A model generated the notes under the pieces. The model worked only from the letters and a program-made list of their open reading frames with translations, was not told where the DNA came from and ran no database searches. From NCBI GenBank assembly GCA_019914945.1, contig CM034101.1, positions 11,791,188 through 11,855,187 of the forward strand: a stretch of DNA of 64,000 bases, in the 5' to 3' direction. The DNA comes from Typha latifolia (Eukaryota; Streptophyta; Magnoliopsida; Poales; Typhaceae). This document shows, one piece after another, positions 10,711 through 21,610 of this stretch. The position numbers were made by a program, and so were the translations under genes. How positions within the stretch are numbered: position 1 is the first letter of the stretch; each line of letters begins with the position of its first letter.

Positions 10711-12319
10711 CTACTATAGATTTGAACATTGTATAGATGTACTCTTCTTGTGTTGTGTTATTTACTATATTATGGCTTGTAAGATTGAAATATCTTGAAT
10801 ATTCAAGCAATTAGAAGTGTATTAAAAGGCACATTTTGATTAGTGAGTTTCTTATGGTACCGTAAGCTCTTGCTACTTAACACTAAATTTTTTACGATAT
10901 TAAGATAACAAGTAGGTTCTTGAGTTAAAGATAGTCAGTTAAAAGTAACACTAGGGTATTATATGTATTAGTATTTATGTAATTGGCAATTTTGATCAAA
11001 ATAAAATTGTTTACATCTAGTTATTTATTGTATGAGCAGTGGCACACAAGTTTTCCTGAAGATTATAGGTTATTTCGCATAAAAAGTTCATAGGAGTTTT
11101 TCACAAATGTCATTCGAACACCCTCCTCTTGCATTCGAATAGGTCGTAACATTCTCAGTGTTCCACGAGAGCTGAGTTTGAATGTTTCTAGATTGAAATT
11201 TTCATAATGTCAAGATTTTGAAAATTGTTTGAATCATACTCATATTAGAATTTCTAGAGTTGTCTAAAATTCCAAGGAGGTTAAATTGATCTTAAGATGA
11301 AATTTTCCCAATGTCTAAGTTTTTATCGAGCATTCGAACACTAGTTTACAAATTTGTTATATAATTTATGTATTTTAAATTACATATAGTAATTTTGAAA
11401 ACTCTTTGGATCCGAATCAAGATATAGATATATAAATTTTATTAGGATATATAAGTGAATATGAATTTGGATTCACATAGGTGAATATTTGATCTATTCA
11501 TACCCGATTTGGTACCATTAGAATATCTTTATTTGAATATACATATCCATCGCAAAAATATAGATCCATATGTGGTTTACCACATCCAACTCATATCTTA
11601 TCATTTTTTTATATATCTAGAAACATGATTGAAATACCATGTAAGCTATTCATGTTGGTCAGTTTGGACATGTCGTTAGATGCGTGATGATACATCAATC
11701 ATACACATTCAATAACTCTCACTTTGATCATACTCACTCACATTCTACAACCGCTCAAATCGACCTACATGGATCAGCCCAACATGGGTACTAAATTGCT
11801 GCATTCCTTCAATTATATTTACTGAATAAAATATTAAACCCAATCTCTTCAATCCATACTATTAATATTATAACACAAAAATTAACCCAAAAAAAAGAGA
11901 ATAACTTTGGTAGGATCAGAAAAATTATGAAATAATAATGATCAAAATAGATTGCATATTTTCACCGTTGTGCTTGTCCTTATTGCAACAAAAAAGAAGA
12001 ATATTAACAGAGAGAGTTTTGGAGTTTTGACTAATATTCTAAAGGTATTTTGGCTTTTGGAGGACCAAAATGAGAAAAAGAATTTGTCTTGAATGTTTGA
12101 AACTTGTTCAAAATCCTATTTAAATTTGATATCTACCAACTATTGAAGTATTTGCCTAAAAAGAAGCCTGACTATATCACTTAGATAGCTCTCCAAATGA
12201 TTATCGAGTACTATAAAAGAAGAGGTGGTGGACAGTCTACCTCCAATAGGATGAATCAAATGATCAACTAGGTGCCAATCCATGGGTATCTCAAATTTAA
12301 CTTTGGGTTTCCTAGGATC
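10711..12319. other. Intergenic AT-rich DNA, no gene seen
   Basis: Between the dead dioxygenase and the second LINE I see AT-rich DNA with only short frames. A stretch of repeated ATATG/GAATATG words at 11400-11600 may be an old transposon remnant. Confidence 0.5.
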
Positions 12320-12365
12320 CACTTGATATAACTAAGCTAGAATTCGGTTAGATGCGTGCATAATA

Positions 12366-14315
12366 ATGGCGACTACGGGAGGAGAAGATGTGCACCAAAG
12401 AAGAGCAACATCGTCAAAGGTGTCGGAGCCGGAGGAAACAACTCAGCCAGCTGCTGGCAAAAGAAACCCTAGGGAGGGCAAGCCATCCTGGGCCTCCGTA
12501 GTGGCGGGAAGCAGGAAGACAACAGTGAAACCGGGCACTATTCCGGCGGAGATATTGGCTAAAATACGCAACCAGCTAGAAGACAGCGTGGTGATTGACC
12601 CAGAGGTGCTGGAGCAATGCCGGAATAGGTGGAAGCTAACCCTATTTGGCAGATTCCTGGGCAAGGGGATACAGATGGCTTGGCTGAAATCCAGGTTAGC
12701 CAAGCTATGGGAGGGGATAGAAGGATTCTCAGTCTCAGATATGGCGGAGGGTTACTACGTATTCAGATTCGAAAAGGAGGTGGATCTCGACCACGTCCTG
12801 ACCAACGGTCCATGGACAGTCCAAGGCCAAGTCCTCAACCTGATCCCATGGCGCAATAACTTCCGGCCATCCCCGGAGGCTTTCACTACGGTGCCAGTTT
12901 GGATCCAGCTCCACAACCTGCCGCAGGAATACTGGGAGCTGGAGGCACTCATCCCGGTGGCTGCCTTCTTCGGCCGTCCTCTACGGGTTGACGAAACCAC
13001 CCTAGATCACTCCAGAAGTAGATTTGCCCGGGTGTGCATTGAGGTAGACCTCAGCAAACCGCTGAAAACAGCGGTCTGGCTCGGGCAAAAGGAAGAAAGA
13101 GTGGACCAAAGTGTGCAGTACGAAAGCATTCCAAAAATATGCTTTAAATGTGGGAGGATAGGGCACAAGGAGGAAGACTGTGGTTACACAGACAGAGATC
13201 AAGGTGTGTAGGCGCCGGCGATGAATGCCGGAGAGGGAGGCGGTGAACAGCAAGGCACAAACCCTAACAAGGGAAAGGACGCAAAGGAAGAAGACAGCAT
13301 TTATTATGGGCCATGGTGCACCGTGCACAGGAAGCCAAGATGGCAGGCTAATCAGAAAGGAAGGAGACCTAGTTACGCAAACGGTACACCGGAGAAGGAT
13401 GGGAGAGAGCAGGCTTCCATGGGGAAAAAGGACGGGGAGAGCAAGCCTAGAGGAAAGAACCTGTCCGCTCAGAGCTACATGAGCCACGAAAAGGGAAGAA
13501 GTGCAGGCAAGTATGGTGCAGACCATCAATAGGCCAGTACCAGTCGGAAGGCGGAGGATGGTGCAGGACCCGAGCGATGGAAATGTCGACCCCAGGAGCT
13601 GCATGCAAGTGCAGAGTACGTAGAGAAGAAGAAGAAGACGATGGAGCCCAAGCAAGGAAGGGAAAGAGCGAATCAGAACCCGCCGTACGCTAGGCCAATC
13701 ACGTCCGAAGGAGATGCATTTAAAGAGCGAGATGTGGGGCCCGGCCGAAGGAAGCACCCTATTAGAGCGAATCTGAACTCAGTACGGGAGGATGAACCCG
13801 CAGTCGACACCATGGAGGAACAATCAATGCCAGAAGGGATGGAACTGGACGGCAGAGAGGGAACCCAGACACGTGCCGGAGAAGAGATTGGAAGAACGGC
13901 TGTTGTCCAAGGGATTACGGTACGGCTCGGCTCGGGAGACCGACGGACGCAACGGTCGGCCTACGTCAAAACCTCCAAACGGCCTGGAGGACCGAGCTCG
14001 AACTCCAGCGACTACCCACCTCAGCTCGTCCAAGATGGACTTGCCTCTGCCGGCTTCGCCCCTCCCTCCGTGCAACAAACAAGCCCGCCGGGAAAACACG
14101 AGGAAACAGTGGCCAGAGTCAAGCGATGCCTGCTGCTAGCGGACCGAGAGGAGAAGGACATGGAAATAGAGGAACGGCACTTACAGGTGGCGCTGGTGGC
14201 AAACCAAGGAAATGAAGCCTAAGGAGAGATGGAGATAGAGCTGACGCTGGCAAACGAGAACACAAACGGTGGTGGAGCGGTCAGGCCCACCTCCAAGAGG
14301 GGACGGACTCATTGA
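12366..14315 (+). pseudogene. LINE 2 ORF1 (DUF4283/CCHC gag-like protein) with three in-frame stops
   Basis: One frame of 650 codons runs from MATTGGEDVHQRR to TSKRGRTH and TGA at 14313. It is interrupted by TAG at 13209-13211, TAG at 13530-13532 and TAA at 14220-14222. The DUF4283-like region lies at about residues 60-200 and includes NGPWTVQGQVLNLIPW and PVWIQLHNLPQEYWEL. A CCHC zinc knuckle (CFKCGRIGHKEEDC) lies at residues 259-272. The rest is basic and low in complexity. It probably binds the element RNA. The true stop is placed at TGA because ORF1 of the other LINE ends in the same TSKRGR motif. Confidence 0.88.
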
Positions 14316-14350
14316 CCGTCGGCCGGCAAACCATACTTCAAGGTTTACCA

Positions 14351-17300
14351 ATGTTAAAAACCTTAGTGTGGAATTGCAGAGGTGCCCGCAAGAAAGAGGC
14401 ACTCGACCGCTGCAGAGTTATGATTCGTGATCATAATCTGGATATGCTGGTGTTGCTCGAAACACACACAAGCTGGATCGAAGCTGAGCAGGTGGCTAAA
14501 AAGATTGGCAGAGGCCGGGCGTGGTTTGCCATTCCAGCGCAAGGCCGAGCAGGAGGCATCCTGGTCATATGGAACAAGGAGCTAGGGTGGGTTGATGTGG
14601 CAACGGTATCAAGGTATGCTGCCCACCTTACGATCACCCTTACGACCGGACAAACCTGGATCTGGACCACCGTGTATGCTAGCACCGCTCTGGAAGGGCA
14701 GCAGGAACTCTGGGAGGAGCTGAAAAACATAGCATCCATCAACATGCCGTGGGCGATCATGGGAGACTTCAACGCGTTCCTGTCTGTACAGGAGAAGAGA
14801 AGCAGCGGGGTGGTCACCCTAGGGCCTAAAGGGAAGGCCTTTGCGCGGTTTGTGGACGAGACGGGGCTGTGCGACCTTGGCTACGAGGGTATTCCATACA
14901 CCTGGTGTAACAACCAACAAGGCTCGCGACGCATCTGGATCCGGCTCGACAGAGCCCTGGCCAACACTGAATGGGTCAGTGATCATCCGGAGTGCAAAGT
15001 CCAGCACCTAGACCGGGGTGCTTCGGATCATGCGCCGCTGCTCCTCATGGTGCCGGCAGGAACGACGAGGAGCAAGCGACCATTCCGGTTCGAGCTCCTC
15101 TGGATGGAGTATGAGGAGTGCCAGCACATCATCCAAGACTCCTGGAAGCGGCGAGCCGGCGGCAACCCAATGCAAGCTTTCTCTCACAGACTGAGTGAGT
15201 TGAGGAGAAGCCTGAGCAACTAGAATCGCGCGACAATGGGGAGCGTGGAGAGACGGCTAAAGGACACAAACCAGAAGCTGGCTGACCTCGAGGAGCTAGA
15301 CGCCAACGGCATGCTGCCGGAGGCGGGCCAGCAGAGCCTGAGGAGCTTCTACAACTACAAGATAGCCCTAAACAGGCAACTCAACATCAAATGGCTGCAA
15401 AGATCCCGATTAAGGTGGACGGAGGAAGGTGACAGAAACACGAAATTCTTCCATATCTCGGCTACCTTGCGACGCCGTCGCAACATGATTACAGGCATCC
15501 AGAGTGACGATGGGTGCTGGGTTCAGGAGCAGGCCGAAGTGATCCACTGTTTCAAATCCTTCTACCAACGGCTCTGGGGAGAAGCGGAAGAGGCAGACCC
15601 CCGAAGGATGGAATGGCCAACACTCCCTACCATTTCGACAGAGGAAGCGTCAGACCTAGTGAGGCCGGTGACGGCGGAGGAAATTAAGGAAGCGGCGTGG
15701 AGCCTGCCGAGAGGGAAGGCCCCCGACCCGGACGGAATGCAAGCCGAAGTATACATCAAGTACTGGAACACCATGGGTGAAGACCTCTGCCGAGCCGTCG
15801 GCCACTTCTTCATCAGTGAGGCCATGCCAAAAGCATGGGGTGATACCTTCATAACATTAATCCCGAAGAAGGAGCACCCCCTCAAGGTGGCGGACTATCG
15901 ACCGATTGCACTCTGTAATGTCATTTACAAGGTTATAGCGAAGGTCATGGTAAATAGACTTAAGGTGGTGCTGGCCAAAATTATCGGCCCGGAGCAGGCG
16001 GCGTTTGTGGCCGACCGAAGCCTAGAAGACAACACGTTGGCTGCCTAGGAGGTGGCACACTCCATGGCCACGGACAAAAGCGGACAACCCATTATGATGA
16101 TCAAAATGGACATGGAGAAGGCTTATGATAGGGTCAGTTGGCCGGCTGTGGTGGGCGCGCTCCGGCGGATGGGTTTCCCAACTCGGTGGTGCAACTGGGT
16201 GCAGGCGTGCATAGCGTCCCCCAGGTTCGCCTTGCTGATAAACGGGTGCCCGACCACCTGGATCACCCCCAGGAGTGGCCTGCGACAAGGCGATCCGATA
16301 TCCCCCTACCTCTTCATCATCGTCACGCAAGTGCTATCGGGTCTCATCAACGAGCAGGCGGCGCGAGGCCTTCTGCGAGGTTTTCGGGTCAGAGATGTGC
16401 AGCTGTCTCACCTGCTCTATGCAGATGATCTGCTGCTCATGTTGGAAGCCTCGCCGGAGAACGCCAACTGCATCCTCGAGAGCCTGAGCCAATATGAGAT
16501 CATCACAAACCAGAGGGTGAACTACAACAAGTCGGAGCTGTATCTGTCCAATAGGATCGGAGCTGAAGAAGGCAGCCAGCTTAGTGTTCAGCTAGGGCTG
16601 AAGGCGGCTGGCATGCCGTTCAAATACCTCGGGGTGCTCATCTCGGGGAGGCGTGTGAAGGTGAAAGAGCATCAGGAGCTGGTGGAGAGGATTGGTAAGA
16701 GGCTAGCGGGCTGGAAAGGGACGCTCCTCTCCCAGGCTGGCAAGCTTACCCTGATCAAGGCGGCACTGCTAGCGATCCCGTCTTACTGGCTAGGCAGCAC
16801 GTGGGTGCCGGATGGGGTACTGGAGGAGATAGAAAAAAAAGCCCGGCACTTCCTGTGGAAAAACCAGGATGGCCACGGCCTTCACCTGATGAACTGGGCG
16901 CAGGTGATGCAGGCCAAGCACCAGGGTGGTCTCGGAATCCGGCGACTTAGAGAAGCCAGAACTGCCCACCTGGGTAAGCTGGTGTTCAAAATGCTTAACA
17001 GGGAGCAGGCGCCATGGATTAACATAATGCAGGCCAAATACGGGAGACTGCACCCGTGGGAGATGACGAAGACCCACCAACCATCCTGGATGTGGCGAGC
17101 TCTCACCAAAACAGCTTCTCAGTTAAGAATGGGATGCCGAGTGATGATAGGGAACGGTAAAGGCACTCGCGCCGCTTTCGATCCATGGCTGCATGAGGTC
17201 CCGTGGTCCAGACTGCCAAGGGTCCTGGCACCTAGGCTAATGGAAGAAAACCTGAGTGTGGCAGACCTCACCTGTGAACACCAAAGGAATCCGAGGAGTT

Positions 17301-18445
17301 TGGTCAGAGAGGCAGGAATGGAGCTGGCCTTCGAGATCGCAACCTTCCCCATGGGTGCCGCCACCAGTGAGGACAGATGGATCTGGTGGCCGCACCCAAG
17401 GGGGACGCCTTCGGTTAAGGCGATATACCAGTCCCTGCTTCCTCAGAGTGACCAACTCTGGGCAGGGTGGAGTAACCTCTGGCGCCTGCAGGTGGCTCCG
17501 AGGATCAGAGTATTCTGCTGGAAACTCCTGTGGGGTAGGCTCCCAACGCGAGCGTACCTCCACTACCTTCACGTTGGCCCCGAGGAGCCTTGTGCCATGT
17601 GCGGTCTGTTCAGTGAGACGAGCGAGCACCTCCTGTTCTCGTGCAGATACAGCAGGGAGGTTTGGAAAACCCTGGGCACCAAAGAGAGGCTGGAGACTGC
17701 GGAGATCGATCAAGAATGGATCACGAAAGCGTGGAACGCAAGCGCGGAGGAGGATGGACGGGCCAAAGGGTTAATAGCATGCACGCTGTGGTCACTGTGG
17801 AAGAGCATAAACGGAGTTGTGTTTAGAGGAAAGCGGTCGCCGGAGCTAGCCGTGGTCCGGGCCGCGGTCGAAATGGCGGAGGAGTACCGGTGCGTAAACA
17901 AAAAGAAGAACCCGAAGCCAAGAAAGATAAGGAAGCCCTGGGAACCGCCGGAGACGGGTTGGAGCAAAGCCAACACCGACGGAGCGCTGAAAGCAGGCGC
18001 GTCCCAAGGCGGAGCAGCGGCCATATTTCGAAATGCCGACGGTGAGTTTCTACAGGCGGGATGGGAGCCGTGCCCGGGTACCTCGGCGCTCCAAACGGAA
18101 CTCTGGGCCATTAGACTGGCGTTGAAGATGGCGAGAAGAGGCTCTCGACTCGAGATAGAGTCGGACTGCACCGAGGCCATTAGATGCATGCAGCAGCCGA
18201 AGCTCGGGCCATGGCGCGTCCGTAACCCGGCGCGCGAATGTGCGGAGCTCGCCAATGGCGTTGGTGAGGTCCGATTATCCCACGTGGGGAGAGAAGCCAA
18301 CTCGATCGCTGACTGGGCAGCAGCGAGGGCCAGTGTGGCATCGGGTTACTGCCAAGTGGAGCGTCTAAGCAACGCTCCACCGGAACTATGTAAGCTTTTA
18401 ACTGCCGACACTGACACGTGGCGGCAAAATTCAATAAATAGCTGA
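14351..18445 (+). pseudogene. LINE 2 ORF2 (endonuclease/reverse transcriptase/RNase H) with two in-frame TAG codons
   Basis: One 1365-codon frame (stop included), starting MLKTLVWNCRGARKK. In order: APE-type endonuclease at about 1-235 (LLETH, GDFNAFL, ASDHAPLLL); reverse transcriptase at about 480-760 with DMEKAYDRVSW (587-597), GLRQGDPISPYLF (643-655) and YADD (690-693); zf-RVT near GRLPTRAYLHYL and CAMCGLFSETSEHLLFSC; RNase H with NTDGA, LQTELWAIRLA, IESDCTEAI and NSIADWAA. Catalytic residues are intact. Only TAG at 15221-15223 (a Trp or similar codon in LSN*NRA) and at 16046-16048 (TLAA*EVAHS, Gln in the LINE at 3332-9447) break it. The enzyme would act in target-primed reverse transcription. 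Confidence 0.92.
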
Positions 18446-18514
18446 CCTCAGCTCTTTGCACTCAAAAAAAAAAACACTTGATATAACTAAGGGCTTTGGT
18501 GTGATCGGTAGAAA

Positions 18515-20831
18515 TAGGGGTGGCAATCAGGTTAGGTTAAATGGGTTCGAGTTTGATAAGATTCGAATCGTGTTAAATTTGGGTCGGGTCAACTTCACCT
18601 AACACAAATACGATCCGATTAATAAACGGGTTACATTTAGTAGACACGAACACGACCCAATTATTAAACAGGTAATATGACAAGACCCATCTAATTCATT
18701 TAATAAATGGATTGTGTTAACACGATACGTTAATACGACTCGCCTAACCCGTTTAATAAATGGGTGATGTTAACACTACATATTAACATGACCCGTCTAA
18801 CATGTTTAATAAATAAGTCGTATTAACACGACATGATAACACGAATAACAAAGTATTATTAACCCTATATAAAATTTAATATTTATTAATTCAAACAAAA
18901 TAATCTCTTTTTATTTGAAAAAATATACAATTCTAAATATTTAACCATAAATTCAATTCAACACAAATCTATATAATAATTCAACTACCTAGCATTCAAC
19001 ATTAAGTAAATAAATTTAAGTACTAATTTTAATTTCAACTTACAACTTACAAATCTAACAATCTCATGACAATTACAATATAATTTCAAGTTCATAATAT
19101 ATTACAAACTACAAATAGTTAAAAAAACAAAAATAAAAAAGAACGTTAATTAAGATACAGAATATAGAGAGATAAATAAAGCATCTATTATACATGATAA
19201 ATCAAGTGGAATATAAGATAACAAGGAAATTAGGATATGTTTTCGTTTTCAAGTAAAAATAGCTAGTTGTCCGTGGAGTTAACATGTAGCAAGAAATGCA
19301 AGTAAAGGCCCAATTTAAACACAACACAGTATGTAATATACTCTTTGTGTACATTTGACTATATGTACATGCAAACATCACCTTTCTTTCCTCACCTTCT
19401 TGGAAATGAATTTAGTAGAATGAAGTGTGGGAAATCATAATGCACCATTTATTTATTCAAATCTCATTTCAAAACTGTCACTGCAAAATAACTATGCACA
19501 AGACTCTCTAGTTATATCTAAATCGATGTATACTAGAATTGAAAGCATGCACTTAAAAATGGCATCAGAAACTAGTATTTACATTAGGCTGCATGGTTTT
19601 TGTCTATTTTCAACAAGAAAAGCTTGACTATTTTTTATTCTAGCAACTCTATTACTATGCTGATTGTTATATGTAAATACCCAAAAACTTGCACCCACCA
19701 ATTTTGTTGTCCATTTTATTTCAAAAGAAGCTCCTAAAGAAATACCTAAAAACAAAAAACAAGTTCACCAAACCAATAAGAATATTCAACACAAATCTAA
19801 TAAGCAGTAGATGTATAAGAAATTTGAGGACAAAAACAAAGAAAAAACTTAATATGTTATATTATACATGTTTCATGTATACATCGTCTATATATCTAGA
19901 TGCCATAAAAGCACGCACACTAAACTAAACTAAATAAATGGATTGACATTCAAGATAGGCAGCTTGTGGGTTTAGAAATTCTAAACATTGAACAAAAACG
20001 TTCCACAAGATAGGAATATAGAGTATCAACATCAAATTGGAAGTTATACTTCGCATTTAGGCCTTATTTTGTAATATACATAAGAGTATAAAGCTATAGC
20101 TAAACTAGCAAAACTACTTTCCATTAAACATTTGCTAAAGCACCCAACGATAGGGTTCTAAGCTCCAAATCTGAAATAATACAAGTAATTACAAATAAAA
20201 GATGATTTAGATTCTTAGACCTTGCATGAGGAAATCCGACAAGTGATGACAACATGAGGAGTGAGGTAATCCAACAAGCAATGATAGTGTAAGGAGTGAG
20301 GAGATCCGAAGAGCGACGACGATGTGAGGAGATCCAACAACGTGAGGAGATTCAATGGGCAATTCAGGCTATCGGTGTGGGGAAATGGGGGCGGCAAGTG
20401 ATCTGAGGCAAACGGTTTGGAGAAGATGGTGGAGAATGGAGATAGGGCTTTCGAGAGGCAAGAGGATAATTGTGGCCTTTGTGGCAAGAGGCGAGAGGTG
20501 AGAGATGATAGGCGGTGGAGATGGGTGAGGTAGTGGACATGGGTGAGGCGATTGGGACTAGGTGGATCAGTGTGAGGACGAGGTTGTGTGAGAGGTAGGG
20601 TTAGATTTAGAATTTAGTTTATATAGTAAGAATTGGTGGGTTGGTGTGACTCGTATACTTAAACGGGTTAAAATGGGTCAGCTATATAAACTTGAACATG
20701 ACCCGATTATTAATTATGTTAGACAGATTGACCCATTTATGATCCGAACCCAATTACACTAAACCCAAGTCCAATTAAGAGGCAAATTATCATGTCGAGT
20801 TATCAGGTCAGGTCAAGATTTGCCACCCCTA
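18515..20831. mobile_element. Non-autonomous hAT element, 2.3 kb
   Basis: Both ends carry the 12-bp inverted repeat TAGGGGTGGCAA. The flanks GGTAGAAA (18507-18514) and GGTAGAGA (20832-20839) match at 7 of 8 bases, the 8-bp duplication expected for hAT. The first 330 bp and last 200 bp carry many copies of AACACGACCC/TAATAAACGGGT-type subterminal repeats, likely transposase-binding sites. The core is AT-rich with no transposase frame, so it would need transposase in trans. It lies only 23 bp past the target duplication of the LINE before it. Confidence 0.85.
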
Positions 20832-20959
20832 GGTAGAGATAGTCAGACTGATGTGGTCAACATCTCTGCTAAGCCCACCTTAGTGAGCTCGGTTTGAAAC
20901 AATAGACCCTTGTCCTATTGAAGGTTCTTACATCGGCAGCCTAACTTAACATTACTCTT

Positions 20960-21046
20960 ATTATCGCCGAAGGAGACTCCAGCGTAGTCATTAATAAACT
21001 TGAGATTTCTCGCTGGACAATTCAGAACATCGTTTCTGAGTGCAAA
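20960..21046 (+). pseudogene. Short RNase H (RVT_3-like) relic
   Basis: The frame IIAEGDSSVVINKLE…WTIQNIVSECK then a stop resembles the middle of the RNase H-like domain at the end of plant LINE ORF2 or of related host proteins (ExDS-VV...I.NIV.EC). Nothing before or after is recognisable. It is probably an old LINE fragment. Confidence 0.4.
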
Positions 21047-21379
21047 TAATTATTATTGAATTTCAACTCCTTTTTTTATTCACGCCTATTGAAACTATAA
21101 TAGGGTTGATCAATCCTCGAATTCCTCGGAACAATGATTGAGGGTTTATGCTCGTTTATGTCATTTTAATTAAAATCTAGCTAGCTTAGCTGCTCCCCTT
21201 TTAATAAAAAAAGAAAATAAAACAATGGGCCGTCATATGGACTGTCCAAAATTACTAGGCCGAATAAAGTATTGATTTGTAAATTGTGGATAAGAAGATT
21301 AAATAGCCTAATATTAATGCGTGATTATTACAAAGCACAGTAAATTTTAATTTTTACCGCTCTATCCTCCCAAAAATCC

Positions 21380-21487
21380 CCGCCAAAATTTCCAATATTT
21401 CACCTCGCCAGCCCATCCCCATCCCTTCGCGCCATAAACTGCGACTCCCAAGCTCAGCAGCCCCTTCCCCTCCGCATTCCCGCCAAA
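21380..21487. promoter_or_regulatory. Pair of E2F-type sites upstream of the RAD5-like gene
   Basis: CCGCCAAA (TTTGGCGG on the other strand, fitting the plant E2F consensus TTTSSCGS) occurs at 21380-21387 and 21480-21487, exactly 100 bp apart. The nearer site is about 124 bp before the ATG. E2F sites are common in S-phase and DNA-repair promoters, so the position makes sense; binding is inferred only. Confidence 0.5.
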
Positions 21488-21610
21488 TTTCCTCTCGGAA
21501 GTATTAAAACCGACGTAAACAAGGTCCCACACAAACCCTCCTCGTCTTCCGCCATCTAAGCTCGCGTCTCCAATCCATACCCTCTCTCGATCTCTCCCCA
21601 CTCTTCCGCT

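Larger units (their letters stand above)
12337..18474 (+). mobile_element. LINE retrotransposon, full coding length, plus strand
   Basis: A 6.14-kb non-LTR element bounded by an exact 17-bp target duplication CACTTGATATAACTAAG (12320-12336 and 18475-18491), with an A tail at 18464-18474. The order is a 29-bp leader, ORF1 (12366-14315), a 35-bp spacer, ORF2 (14351-18445) and a short 3' end. Each ORF keeps one frame from start to stop and is interrupted only by stop codons, so this copy is better preserved than the LINE at 3332-9447. The two copies face each other 5' to 5'. Confidence 0.97.

Noticed and set aside
13002..13757. 251-codon minus-strand frame over LINE 2 ORF1
   Set aside because: It is the antisense shadow of ORF1 and has no domain of its own.
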